Assembly: GCA_052389915.1 (NCBI GenBank)
Contig: JBQTHL010000021.1
Location: 1 to 64,000, forward strand
Length of the DNA stretch: 64,000 nucleotides
Source: Panacagrimonas sp052389915
GTDB taxonomy: Bacteria; Pseudomonadota; Gammaproteobacteria; Nevskiales; Nevskiaceae
Reading direction: 5' to 3'
Shown: one piece after another, positions 42,693 to 50,964 of the stretch
How positions within the stretch are numbered: the first letter of the stretch is position 1
Layout: each line of letters begins with the position of its first letter
Notes under the pieces: model-generated
What the model was told of the DNA's origin: nothing
Database searches by the model: none
Seen by the model: only the letters and a program-made list of their open reading frames with translations
Made by a program: the position numbers and the translations under genes

Positions 42693-43184
42693 ATGAAAAA
42701 TTTCCCGGCGTACGTGTTTTGTGTCGTAGCACTCTCGGCCTGCTCCGACGATGACCGAAACTCCGGTTCGGGCAACGGCGGTTTATGCAGCCCGTTCACC
42801 TCCACCCTGGCCATCAAGGACCGCATGAACCAGGTCGTCAGCACCTTCAGCGCGGGCGAGATCATCAGCTTCGAGGCGCGTGTGACCAACGGCAGCACCT
42901 CCGCTCAAACGCTCACGACCCGCAACGCCTGCGCCCAGGTCGGTTTCGAGGCCAGCAACAGCAGCGCGCAGATCGTGTGGGGTTCCAATGATGGCATCAC
43001 ATGCGGAGCGGCTCTCATCGACGTGACCTATGCCCCCGGCGAAACCAAGGTCTACACCGCGCAGTGGGACCAGGAGCTGCAGAACAATACGCAGGCTCCG
43101 GTTGGGCAATACAGCGTCCGCTCGGTGGACATCACGCAGTGCAGTTCGGCTATCGACAAGACGGCCAACTTCACGTTGCAGTAA
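42693..43184 (+). CDS. Lipoprotein with BsuPI-like domain
   Basis: A 163-residue protein with a lipoprotein signal and lipobox VALSAC (Cys17), a Gly/Ser linker, then a beta-sandwich domain resembling the BsuPI proteinase-inhibitor fold (VVSTFSAGEIISFEARVTNGSTSAQTLT ... VTYAPGETKVYTAQWDQ). Two further cysteine pairs could form disulfides. It probably sits on the periplasmic side of a membrane. The BsuPI assignment rests on pattern only. Confidence 0.75.
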   Translation: MKNFPAYVFCVVALSACSDDDRNSGSGNGGLCSPFTSTLAIKDRMNQVVSTFSAGEIISFEARVTNGSTSAQTLTTRNACAQVGFEASNSSAQIVWGSNDGITCGAALIDVTYAPGETKVYTAQWDQELQNNTQAPVGQYSVRSVDITQCSSAIDKTANFTLQ

Positions 43185-43366
43185 TGCCCTGCGAAACGCG
43201 GCAGGAATTTATTTTCGGAAAATCGTGTTGCGCGTGTCGATCCCGTCGTCGCCCGTTCGACGTATGGATGGAAGGGCTTGCACGGATGCGATCGCATCCC
43301 GGAGTCCTGCTCCCCAAACCGCGTTACTCGCAGCTCGATTCCTTGCGAACATCTAAAGACGACTTC

Positions 43367-44923
43367 ATGCGCCCCTCCCTCGTCGTACCCAAGGCAACGC
43401 CCCGCGAATGGATCGGGCTGGCCGTGATCGCCCTGCCCTGCATGCTCTACTCGATGGACCTGACGGTGCTGAACCTGGCGGTGCCGGCGCTGAGCGCGGA
43501 CCTCGCGCCGAGCGCTTCGCAACTGCTGTGGATCGTCGATATCTACGGCTTCATGGTCGCCGGCATGTTGATCACGATGGGAACCCTGGGCGATCGCATC
43601 GGACGGCGGCGGCTGTTGATGATCGGCGCAGCGGCGTTCGGAGCCGCCTCGGTGCTTGCGGCGTTCTCGACCAGCGCCGAGATGCTGATCGCGATGCGCG
43701 CCTTGCTCGGCATCGCCGGTGCGACCATAGCGCCGTCGACGCTTTCGCTCATCCGCAACATGTTTCACGACCCTGCCGAACGCACGACCGCGATCGGCAT
43801 CTGGGTCTCCAGCTACTCGGTCGGCGCGGCCCTAGGTCCCGTGCTCGGCGGCGTCCTGCTCGAGTATTTCTGGTGGGGTTCGGTGTTCCTCATCAACGTG
43901 CCGGTGATGCTGTTATTGCTGAGCCTGGGCCCGGTACTGCTGCCCGAGTTCCGCGATCCTGCCGTGCGCCGGCTCGATCCGGTCAGCGCAGGGCTGTCGC
44001 TGTCCGCGGTGCTGGCAACGATCTACGGGCTCAAGCGCATCGCCGAGAATGGACCGGACTGGCTGCCGGGTCTGCTCATCGTGGCCGGACTCGGAATCGG
44101 CGCGTTGTTCGTGCGGCGGCAACGCACGCTCGCCGAGCCACTGATCGATCTGCGATTGTTCCGCGTGCCCGCGTTCAGCGCGTCGCTGACCCTGTACCTG
44201 TTCTCCGGTCTGGTCATGTTCGGCGTGTACATCTTCATTGCGCAGTACCTGCAACTCGTGCTCGGCTTGTCGGCCCTGGAGTCGGGCTTGTGGACCGTGC
44301 CCTGGGGCCTGGCGTTCATCCTCGGCTCGATGCTGACGCCCAGGATGGTGTGCAGCTTTGGATCGTCGTCCGTGGTCGTCAGCGGCCTGGTGCTTGCGGC
44401 GGCTGGATTCGGATCGATCACCCTGGCGAGCGCGACCTCCGGGTTGGCGGCCATGGCGTGCGCGATGGTGCTGATGTCGCTGGGCCTGGCGCCGGTGTTC
44501 ACCCTGGCCACCGACTTCATCATCGGCTCCGTGCCGCCCGAGCGGGCGGGCGCTGCATCGGCGATTTCCGAAACCAGCTCCGAGTTCGGCGGTGCGCTCG
44601 GCATCGCCATCTTTGGCGCCATCGGTACGGCCATTTATCGCGCCGCCATGTCCGACGCGGTGGCGCCCGGTATCTCGCCGGAAGCGATGGCGGCAGCTCG
44701 CAGCACACTCGGCGCGGCCTCGGCAGTTGCGAGTCAACTGCCTGCCGAATTCGGCGCCGCGCTGCTCGATGCGTCGCGCGAAGCCTTCGTCCAGGGAATG
44801 CACCTGACGGCGGCGATCGGCGCCGTCGTGATGATCGTCATGGCCGCGCTGGCAAGACAGAGCTTTCGAGAGCGCGCCACCAGCTCCGAACGGCCTATGA
44901 CGGAAGGCGTATCGGGATCGTGA
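43367..44923 (+). CDS. DHA2-family MFS drug efflux transporter
   Basis: A 518-residue inner-membrane protein with about 14 hydrophobic segments. DHA2 motifs are present: LDLTVLNLAVPALSADL-like (here MDLTVLNLAVPALSADL) in helix 1, WIVDIYGFMVAGMLITMGTLGDRIGRRRLLMIG (motif A), and GAALGPVLGGVLLEYFWWGSVFLINVP (motif C). It exports drugs or other compounds using the proton gradient, like EmrB/SmvA. Its start is ATG 43367 and no partner membrane-fusion gene is adjacent. Confidence 0.93.
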   Translation: MRPSLVVPKATPREWIGLAVIALPCMLYSMDLTVLNLAVPALSADLAPSASQLLWIVDIYGFMVAGMLITMGTLGDRIGRRRLLMIGAAAFGAASVLAAFSTSAEMLIAMRALLGIAGATIAPSTLSLIRNMFHDPAERTTAIGIWVSSYSVGAALGPVLGGVLLEYFWWGSVFLINVPVMLLLLSLGPVLLPEFRDPAVRRLDPVSAGLSLSAVLATIYGLKRIAENGPDWLPGLLIVAGLGIGALFVRRQRTLAEPLIDLRLFRVPAFSASLTLYLFSGLVMFGVYIFIAQYLQLVLGLSALESGLWTVPWGLAFILGSMLTPRMVCSFGSSSVVVSGLVLAAAGFGSITLASATSGLAAMACAMVLMSLGLAPVFTLATDFIIGSVPPERAGAASAISETSSEFGGALGIAIFGAIGTAIYRAAMSDAVAPGISPEAMAAARSTLGAASAVASQLPAEFGAALLDASREAFVQGMHLTAAIGAVVMIVMAALARQSFRERATSSERPMTEGVSGS

Positions 44924-44979
44924 AGTTCGTTCGTGATGGCCGTTTTCGATAACTCTCAACACTGCAAACCGGAGTTCCC

Positions 44980-45507
44980 ATGTTCAAGATCGTTCTCATC
45001 GTCGTCGTCGTTCTGATCGCTGCCGTCCTGATTTTCGCCGCGACCCGCCCTGACACTTTTCATGTCGAGCGACGCATCGACATCCGTGCGCCGCCGGAAA
45101 AGATTTTCCCGCTCATCAACGATCTTCACGGCTTCTCCACCTGGTCGCCCTACGAGCACAAGGACCCCGCAATGAAGCGCAGCTATAGCGGTGCCGCGGA
45201 GGGCGTCGGCGCCGCGTATGCCTGGGATGGCAACAAGGAAGTCGGACAGGGCAGCATGGAGATCACGGGCTCATCCGCGCCATCGAAAGTTACGATCAAG
45301 CTGGATTTTCTCCGCCCGTTCGAGGCTCACAACACCGCTGAGTTCACGCTACAGCCGCAGGGCGAGACCACGCAGGTGACCTGGGCGCTGGACGGACCCT
45401 GCCCCTTCATCTCCAAGCTGATGGGCGTGATCTTCAACATGGACAAGATGATAGGCACGGACTTCGAAGCGGGCCTGGTCAAGCTGAAGTCCGTTGCCGA
45501 AGCCTGA
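44980..45507 (+). CDS. Membrane-anchored SRPBCC (polyketide cyclase-like) protein
   Basis: A 175-residue protein with an N-terminal hydrophobic anchor (IVLIVVVVLIAAVLIFAAT) and one START/SRPBCC domain (FHVERRIDIRAPPEKIFPLINDLHGFSTWSPYE ... TFNMDKMIGTDFEAGL-like C-terminal helix). Such domains bind hydrophobic ligands. It is upstream of the ECF sigma gene in the same direction, separated by an inverted-repeat element. Confidence 0.9.
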   Translation: MFKIVLIVVVVLIAAVLIFAATRPDTFHVERRIDIRAPPEKIFPLINDLHGFSTWSPYEHKDPAMKRSYSGAAEGVGAAYAWDGNKEVGQGSMEITGSSAPSKVTIKLDFLRPFEAHNTAEFTLQPQGETTQVTWALDGPCPFISKLMGVIFNMDKMIGTDFEAGLVKLKSVAEA

Positions 45508-45652
45508 GAGGATGTGAATAAATCTACTGCGCTCGGCATTTCGCGTCGCTGCGCTGCTCGAAATCCTCACATACTTCTACGTACGCTGCGGTTTCTGCGC
45601 TGCTCGCAACGCGAACTGCCTTCGCTCACTACGATTTCTTCACATCCTCTGA
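45504..45652. repeat. 149-bp inverted-repeat element between SRPBCC and sigma-factor genes
   Basis: The ends are imperfect inverted repeats of about 22 bases: the left end starts CTGAGAGGATGTGAATAAAT, and the right end read inward starts CTCAGAGGATGTGAAGAAAT. Inside, CTGCGCTGCTCG occurs twice and AAATCCTCACATAC is a further related copy of the end. The left end covers the SRPBCC stop codon. It has no coding signal of its own, as expected of a MITE-like or palindromic repeat. Confidence 0.65.
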
Positions 45653-45666
45653 GCACCGCCGCCGAC

Positions 45667-46944
45667 GTGAGTTCGTCCCCCACCCATCGCGCCATCGAAG
45701 CGGTCTTCCGCATCGAGTCTGCCAGGCTCATCGCGGGGCTTGCGCGCATCGTGCGCGACGTGGGGCTGGCCGAAGAACTGTCGCAGGATGCGCTGGTCGC
45801 GGCGCTCGAACAGTGGCCGGCTATCGGCGTGCCGGAAAAGCCGGGCGCCTGGCTCATGGCCACGGCCAAGCACCGCGCCATCGACCGGGTGCGCAAGCGC
45901 AGCCTGCACCAGAGGAAGGAAGAGGCCATCGCCTTTGAGATCGAGGCGCAGATGGAATCGAACAAGCCCGATGTCGATGCGCAAATCGACGACCCAGTCG
46001 GCGACGACCTGCTGCGTCTGGTCTTCACCGCCTGTCATCCGCTGCTGTCGCCCGAGGCGCGCGTGGCGCTCACCTTGCGGTTGCTCGGCGGCCTGACGAC
46101 GGAAGAAATCGCGCGCGCGTTTCTGGTGCCGGAACCGACCATCGCCCAGCGCATCGTGCGCGCCAAGCGCGTGCTGTCCGAAGCGCGCGTGCCTTTCGAA
46201 GTCCCTCGCCTCAACGAGCTTGCCGCCCGCTTGTCCTCGGTGCTCGAAGTGATTTACCTGATTTTCAACGAGGGCTATGCGGCAACGGCGGGCGACGACT
46301 GGATGCGCCCCGGCCTGTGCGAAGAAGCGCTGCGCCAGGGCCGCATCCTCGCGGGCCTCGCGCCGCAAGAATCCGAGGTGCATGGACTGGTGGCGCTGAT
46401 GGAGATCCAGGCCTCGCGCTCGCGCGCAAGAGTCGGCCCCACGGGCGCGCCCATCCTGCTGCTCGAACAGGATCGCTCGCGCTGGGATCAACTGCTGATC
46501 CGTCGCGGACTCGCCGCACTGGCGCGGGCCGAAGCGCTCGGTGGCGCGCTCGGCCCTTACGCGTTGCAGGCCGCCATCGCTGCCTGCCACGCGCGCGCAC
46601 GCGCGGCCGAGGAGACCGACTGGGCGCGCATCGCGGCGCTATACGACGCGCTGGCGCAGATCGCGCGTTCGCCCGTCGTCGAGTTGAATCGTGCGGTGGC
46701 GGTGTCGATGGCCTTCGGACCTGAAGCCGGCCTGGAACTGGTCGATGCGCTGGCGTCCGAGTCGGCGCTGAAAAACTATCACCTGTTGCCCAGCGTGCGC
46801 GGCGATCTGCTGGCCAAGCTGGGACGCAAAGCGGAGGCCGGTGCGGAGTTCGAGCGCGCCGCTTCGCTCACCCGAAACGCGAGAGAGCGGGCCCTGTTGC
46901 TCGAACGCGCTCTGGTTTGCGCACGCGGTTCAACGTCGCGTTAG
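45667..46944 (+). CDS. ECF42-type RNA polymerase sigma factor with C-terminal extension
   Basis: A 425-residue sigma factor. Region 2 (AIEAVFRIESARLIAGLARIV ... KPGAWLMATAKHRAIDRVRK) and region 4 (LTLRLLGGLTTEEIARAFLV) are followed by a DUF6596-type block (VIYLIFNEGYAATAGDDWMRP) and about 200 residues of TPR-like helices, the extension that marks ECF42. This group has no anti-sigma factor and its genes sit with DGPF genes, two of which are in this window (36.8 and 49.6 kb). The GTG at 45667 is preferred; an open frame back to 45514 would run through the repeat element. Confidence 0.88.
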   Translation: MSSSPTHRAIEAVFRIESARLIAGLARIVRDVGLAEELSQDALVAALEQWPAIGVPEKPGAWLMATAKHRAIDRVRKRSLHQRKEEAIAFEIEAQMESNKPDVDAQIDDPVGDDLLRLVFTACHPLLSPEARVALTLRLLGGLTTEEIARAFLVPEPTIAQRIVRAKRVLSEARVPFEVPRLNELAARLSSVLEVIYLIFNEGYAATAGDDWMRPGLCEEALRQGRILAGLAPQESEVHGLVALMEIQASRSRARVGPTGAPILLLEQDRSRWDQLLIRRGLAALARAEALGGALGPYALQAAIAACHARARAAEETDWARIAALYDALAQIARSPVVELNRAVAVSMAFGPEAGLELVDALASESALKNYHLLPSVRGDLLAKLGRKAEAGAEFERAASLTRNARERALLLERALVCARGSTSR

Positions 46945-46965
46945 GGATCCTCTGCATGGGATGTT

Positions 46966-47024
46966 GTAGGTCGGACTTCAGTCCGATTTGCGCCGCTGCG
47001 ATGTCGGGCTGAAGCCCGACCTAC
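46966..47024. repeat. Inverted pair of REP elements (GTAGGTCGG type)
   Basis: GTAGGTCGGACTTCAGTCCG at the left and its complement-like copy ending CAGCCC...GACCTAC region (TCGGGCTGAAGCCCGACCTA) at the right face each other about 20 bases apart. Each arm is itself a hairpin. The pair lies 20 bases after the sigma-factor stop. Confidence 0.85.
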
Positions 47025-47057
47025 AGTTGAATTTCGGCCTGCGCAGAGTTTCCTTCC

Positions 47058-48056
47058 CTAGGGCGCCGGCTCGGCCCGCACCAAGCGCACGACTTGTCCG
47101 GTGTCGGCCTCGACGACCAGAATCAGCCCCTCGCCCAGCGCCTTGTCCAACCCCTGTCCCAGCACGATCCATCGCGCGCCTTTGCGGAAGGCGCGGTAAG
47201 GCGCCTGCGCATCGACTTCGCCCGCACCGTAGCGCTGGCTCCAGAGTTCCTTGGCCAGCGCAATCGCCGCCTTGCCGTTGGCAAGAGGTCCGCGCGAAGG
47301 AATGTCCTTCACCGCTTCTTCTGCACCCAGGCCTGCGAGGTAGTTCTGAACCCAGGGCTCCCACTCGCTGTCGGCGATGGATTTCACGTTGAGACGATCC
47401 GGCAGATCCTCGGCTTTCCGCAGGTGCAGATCGTACGGCGGCGGGTACGAACCGGGCAGCGGCACGGCCTTGTCGCCCAGCAGTTGGTTGAGCGCTTCGC
47501 GCACGCGTTTGGCCACGTCGATCGGCGTCGGCGGGTTGGCCGGGCGCGTGTAGACGATGTGCTGCTTGCCGTCGATTACCACCAGCCAGGGCGTGCGCTG
47601 GATCTTGTAGGTGTTCACCAGCGGATCGCCGTCGAGCAGCAGCGGAAAACTCAGGCCGCGCTCGCGCATGGTCTGCACGGGGTCGCCGCTCTCCTTGATG
47701 TTGATGGTCCAGACATTCACGCCAGCATTGCGGTAGTCGTGCCAGATGTCCTGCACGTAGGGTTGCAGGGCCCGGCTGAAAGGACACCACGAGGGCCAGA
47801 ACATCAGCACTGTCGGCCGGCCCTGCGCGTCGGCCGGGTAGTTCACCGTGCGTCCGTCTGGCGTCTTGAGCGACCACGGCGGCGCGCTGGCGATGGGGCC
47901 GGGTTCATCGACTGCGACGGCGGCCATCGCAAGCCCGGACAGCATTAGGCCGGCCAGCATGACGAGCGCACGACGCGTGCGCTGAAGAAGCGTGTGCGTG
48001 ATCGCCGGGACTACCGGTCCATGCCGGAGGATCGGAATGTCGAGAGATGTCGTCAT
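47058..48056 (-). CDS. TlpA-like thioredoxin-fold protein with Cys-Pro-Phe-Ser active site
   Basis: A 332-residue exported protein. A hydrophobic signal (about residues 28-48) is followed by a TlpA/AhpC-TSA-like thioredoxin domain (about 55-200). The expected CxxC is WCPFS (Cys91, Ser94), a monothiol version, and the cis-Pro region is IQRTPWLVVIDG. The C-terminal part (about 255-332, SQRYGAGEVDAQAPYRAFRKGARWIVLGQG) looks like an NTF2-fold domain. ATG 48056 is chosen because REP repeats lie directly upstream. Confidence 0.75.
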   Translation of the reverse strand: MTTSLDIPILRHGPVVPAITHTLLQRTRRALVMLAGLMLSGLAMAAVAVDEPGPIASAPPWSLKTPDGRTVNYPADAQGRPTVLMFWPSWCPFSRALQPYVQDIWHDYRNAGVNVWTINIKESGDPVQTMRERGLSFPLLLDGDPLVNTYKIQRTPWLVVIDGKQHIVYTRPANPPTPIDVAKRVREALNQLLGDKAVPLPGSYPPPYDLHLRKAEDLPDRLNVKSIADSEWEPWVQNYLAGLGAEEAVKDIPSRGPLANGKAAIALAKELWSQRYGAGEVDAQAPYRAFRKGARWIVLGQGLDKALGEGLILVVEADTGQVVRLVRAEPAP

Positions 48057-48103
48057 TCCCGAAGTTTGGCTCGATCCGTTCTTCTTGTCGCCGCGAACCC
48101 GTC

Positions 48104-48191
48104 TTAGGAGGGGCGTAAGCCCCGACAGGCGCTCGCCGACCAAAACTTGCCTCGGTGTTCGAGTGCTAGTCGGGGCTCACGCCCCTCCTAC
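48104..48191. repeat. Inverted pair of REP elements (GTAGGAGGGGC type)
   Basis: The left arm is 48104-48126 (TTAGGAGGGGCGTAAGCCCC). The right arm is 48169-48191, its near reverse complement, ending GCCCCTCCTAC. This is the same repeat family as at 9171-9257; the base next to each arm even shares CAGGCGCTCG-like sequence. Confidence 0.85.
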
Positions 48192-48197
48192 TTCGCG

Positions 48198-49454
48198 TTA
48201 CCGGACCAGGACTTTGCCGCTCAACGGAAGACCCAAGGTCTTGCCACCGGCGTCCGCCATCTCCGGGCCGACGGTCACGCTGTAAAGCCCCGGCGATACC
48301 GGCAGCAGCAGCATCCGCCTGTTCTTGCCCACGGCCCACCGGGCGACGACCGGCATTCCGTTCGATCGCGTGACCTGGACGTGGCGATCGGCCCCGTCCG
48401 CCGCGGCAAAGCCGCTGTCGAACATCAGGACGATGGAGGAAGCGCCGGCGAGGTTTCCGGCGTACACCAGGTTGAGTCTGCCGGGCCGCGGAGCAGGCCA
48501 CCAGCTTGCCGGTGTCGATAATTTCGAGGGCGTCGCCGCAGCGGGCTCGGCCCTCACCGCTTCGTTCGACTCGACGCGGGCGGGTGCGGCTGGCGCGGGT
48601 TCTGCGGGCGGCGCCACGGCAGCGGATTTGGTCTGGCCTACTCCACTTTCTGTTTCGCCGGCCGGGGTCTCGATCGGCGCGGCTGCGACTACGACTTCAG
48701 CTGCCGGTTCCGGCGCGACTTCCATCGTCTCCTCAGCGGCTCCGGCGACTTCCACGGTCTCCGGGACCGCAATGTCCGGCGCCGACGCGGGCTCCGTTAT
48801 CTCGTCGGTGACTGCGGCGCCTTCCACAGTCTCCGGGGCCGCAACGTCCGCCACCGGCGCAGCAGCAAGTTCGGATGGCGGTGCTTCCGCAGCAGGTGCC
48901 GGAGCAGCAACGGGTGCTTTCGCGGCCGGCGCGGGGGCAGCGTCGCGTTGAACATAGATATACGCGAGGCCACCAGTCAGCACGACGGCGAGCATGAAGG
49001 CAGCAAGCAGCCTGTTCTTGCGGGGTGCCGCGGTTTCGCCATGTTCGGATTCGACCGACACGACGGCGCGTGGAGCGCGCAATTCCGCGCTGGGTTCGTG
49101 CGCGACAGGTGCAGGCACGGGAACGGGCACCGACGCGAGCGCCGGAAGTTCTGCGCGCCGCACCCGACACGCGAGTTCGCCCATTCCGGAAAAAGCGACC
49201 CTCTCGCCGATCGCAATCTCCTCCTCTCCGACCACTTCGGCCGAAGAGAAGCGATAAAGCCCGCCGTCGTCGCCGTCGATCCAGCCGATCAGTTCGCGTG
49301 AATCGAAGTCGATGAGCGTGCCGCGCAGATCCTGCATCGCGCCGCCGTCGATACCGGCAAGCTTGAACGCGACACCGCCGACTCCCGAAAACGCAACTGT
49401 CTGACCCACTTCGATCTCCAATTCCACGGCCACGTCGGCGGCAAACTCCCCCAC
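48198..49454 (-). CDS. Membrane protein with duplicated cytoplasmic motif and periplasmic Ig-like end; unknown
   Basis: A 418-residue protein I do not recognise as a whole. The N-terminal cytoplasmic part contains two copies of one motif, VGQTVAFSGVGGVAFK (from residue 16) and IGERVAFSGMGELACR (from residue 82). One membrane helix (about 148-168) leads to a long Ala/Pro/Glu/Val-rich linker (about 170-315). A C-terminal domain of about 100 residues (GRLNLVYAGNLAGASSIVLMF ... SPGLYSVTVGPEMADAGGKTLG) resembles bacterial Ig-like/SbsA domains. The start is GTG. The gene is set off from its neighbours by REP repeats. Confidence 0.75.
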   Translation of the reverse strand: MGEFAADVAVELEIEVGQTVAFSGVGGVAFKLAGIDGGAMQDLRGTLIDFDSRELIGWIDGDDGGLYRFSSAEVVGEEEIAIGERVAFSGMGELACRVRRAELPALASVPVPVPAPVAHEPSAELRAPRAVVSVESEHGETAAPRKNRLLAAFMLAVVLTGGLAYIYVQRDAAPAPAAKAPVAAPAPAAEAPPSELAAAPVADVAAPETVEGAAVTDEITEPASAPDIAVPETVEVAGAAEETMEVAPEPAAEVVVAAAPIETPAGETESGVGQTKSAAVAPPAEPAPAAPARVESNEAVRAEPAAATPSKLSTPASWWPAPRPGRLNLVYAGNLAGASSIVLMFDSGFAAADGADRHVQVTRSNGMPVVARWAVGKNRRMLLLPVSPGLYSVTVGPEMADAGGKTLGLPLSGKVLVR

Positions 49455-49586
49455 TTGTCGGGCGCCGACTATAGTCCTTTGCGTGAAACTTGCGACTGGA
49501 ATTTCAGACCGTCTCGAAGAGCCGGATTCGCAAAGTTAATTCCGGGTCGAACCCGTTCGACCCTCATGCAATCAAGGAGCCTGCCC

Positions 49587-49952
49587 ATGGCCTACATGCT
49601 GCTGATTCAGGAAAACGGAGCGTTCCGGCGAGACCGCCCGCTGGAGGACAAACGCGTCGCCTACCAGCGCATGGTTCGCTACGGCGAAGATCTGAAAGCG
49701 CGGGGTCTTTACCTGGCCAGCGACTCGCTGGCATCGGATGCCGAAGGCGTGAGAATCGAGGCCCGCGCCGGCAAGCGCGTGCTGATCGACGGTCCGTTTT
49801 CGGAGGCCAAGGAAATTGTCGGCGGCTTTTTCCTGATCGACTGCGCGACCAGGGAGCAGGCCATCGCCATCGCCAGCGAGTGCCCTGCGCTGGAGTGGGC
49901 TACGGTCGAGGTGCGCGAGGTCAGCCCCTGCCACGACGACGTGCCCTACTGA
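49587..49952 (+). CDS. YCII-related (DGPF) protein
   Basis: A 121-residue protein, second DGPF gene of the window: MAYMLLIQENGAF, RVLIDGPFSEAKEIVGGFFLID and REQAIAIASECPALEWATVEVREV. AAGGAGCCTGCCC precedes the ATG. It converges with nlpD, the stops one base apart. A link to the ECF42 sigma factor is known for the family but not shown here. Confidence 0.92.
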   Translation: MAYMLLIQENGAFRRDRPLEDKRVAYQRMVRYGEDLKARGLYLASDSLASDAEGVRIEARAGKRVLIDGPFSEAKEIVGGFFLIDCATREQAIAIASECPALEWATVEVREVSPCHDDVPY

Positions 49953-49953
49953 A

Positions 49954-50964
49954 TCACCTGGCCGCGGTTTTCGCCGGCAGATAAGGAACCGGATTGACCG
50001 GCTGCCCGCGCTCGCGAATCTCGAAGTGCAGGACGGGCTTGTTCTCGGGCCCCAGGCCGAGTTCCGCGATGGGCTGCCCGCCGCGCACCATCTGCCCTTC
50101 GTTGACCAGCCGCGTACGGTTGTAGCCGTATGCCGACAGGCGCAGATCGTCGTGCTTGATGATGATGAGTTCGCCGTAACCCTTGAGCGCCGAGCCGCTG
50201 TAGACCACTTTTCCGGGTGCCGACGCCACCACGGTCTGGCCTAGCTGGCCGGTGAAATCCAGGCCCTTGGAGCCCGCTGCCGGGTTGTATCCGCGCACGA
50301 CCACGCCCTCGGTCGGCCACTGCCACTTGTATGGCCCGCTGTGCTCCACGGCCGCCGGCGGGCGCGGGACCGGCATTTGTGTGGGCATCTGTGTCGACAC
50401 GGGCGGTGCCGCTGGAACCGCCGCTGGAACCGGAGGGCTGGGCAGGCTGGCAACGGGCGGCGGCGTGGGCAAGGACGCGGCCGGGGCTGAGGGCGTTGCA
50501 GGTTGCGTGACGGGTGGATATCTCCGAACCGCACCGTCTCCCGGAATCACCGCGACATCCGGCACCTGGGTAGGCAGCGGAATCGGCCGCGCAACGCCGG
50601 TCGGCACTTGCAGATCGGGTGCTGCCGTCGTCGTCGTATCGCCTATCCGGTACTGGGTCGGCGGCGGCGCGGCCAGCCTGAGTACCTGGCCTGGTCGGAT
50701 CAGGTAATCGGAACCGATGCCGTTCCATTTCGCCAGCTCGCGAAAGTCCAAGCTGCTGCGAAACGCGATGGAGTACATGGTGTCGCCCGGCCGCACCCGG
50801 TATTCGCTCGGTCCCAGCGGTCGTTCGGGCGGTGGCGCGGGCAGGACGGCCTGGTTGGCGGCCTCGCGCTTGGGCGGCGGCGACCAGGTGTACAGATTGG
50901 CGCAACCCGCAAGCGCGACCGCGACCGCGACCGCGAGCATGAGCCACACCAGCTTTCGAATCAC
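49954..50964 (-). CDS. nlpD: NlpD-type LysM/LytM lipoprotein
   Basis: A 336-residue lipoprotein with lipobox LAGC (Cys21), one LysM domain (about residues 54-98, YRVRPGDTMYSIAFRSSLDFRELAKWNGI), a Pro-rich linker (about 100-215), and a LytM/M23 domain to the end. The M23 catalytic positions are degenerate (GLDFTG in place of HxxxD; VLHFEIR), as in NlpD, which activates amidases instead of cutting peptidoglycan. Start overlaps the DedA stop by 4 bases. rpoS, the usual next gene, is not here. Confidence 0.92.
   Translation of the reverse strand: MIRKLVWLMLAVAVAVALAGCANLYTWSPPPKREAANQAVLPAPPPERPLGPSEYRVRPGDTMYSIAFRSSLDFRELAKWNGIGSDYLIRPGQVLRLAAPPPTQYRIGDTTTTAAPDLQVPTGVARPIPLPTQVPDVAVIPGDGAVRRYPPVTQPATPSAPAASLPTPPPVASLPSPPVPAAVPAAPPVSTQMPTQMPVPRPPAAVEHSGPYKWQWPTEGVVVRGYNPAAGSKGLDFTGQLGQTVVASAPGKVVYSGSALKGYGELIIIKHDDLRLSAYGYNRTRLVNEGQMVRGGQPIAELGLGPENKPVLHFEIRERGQPVNPVPYLPAKTAAR

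Noticed and set aside
45514..45666. 51-residue N-terminal extension of the ECF42 sigma factor
   Set aside because: The segment lies inside an inverted-repeat element and reads as Arg/Cys-rich non-family sequence; the GTG at 45667 starts just before region 2.
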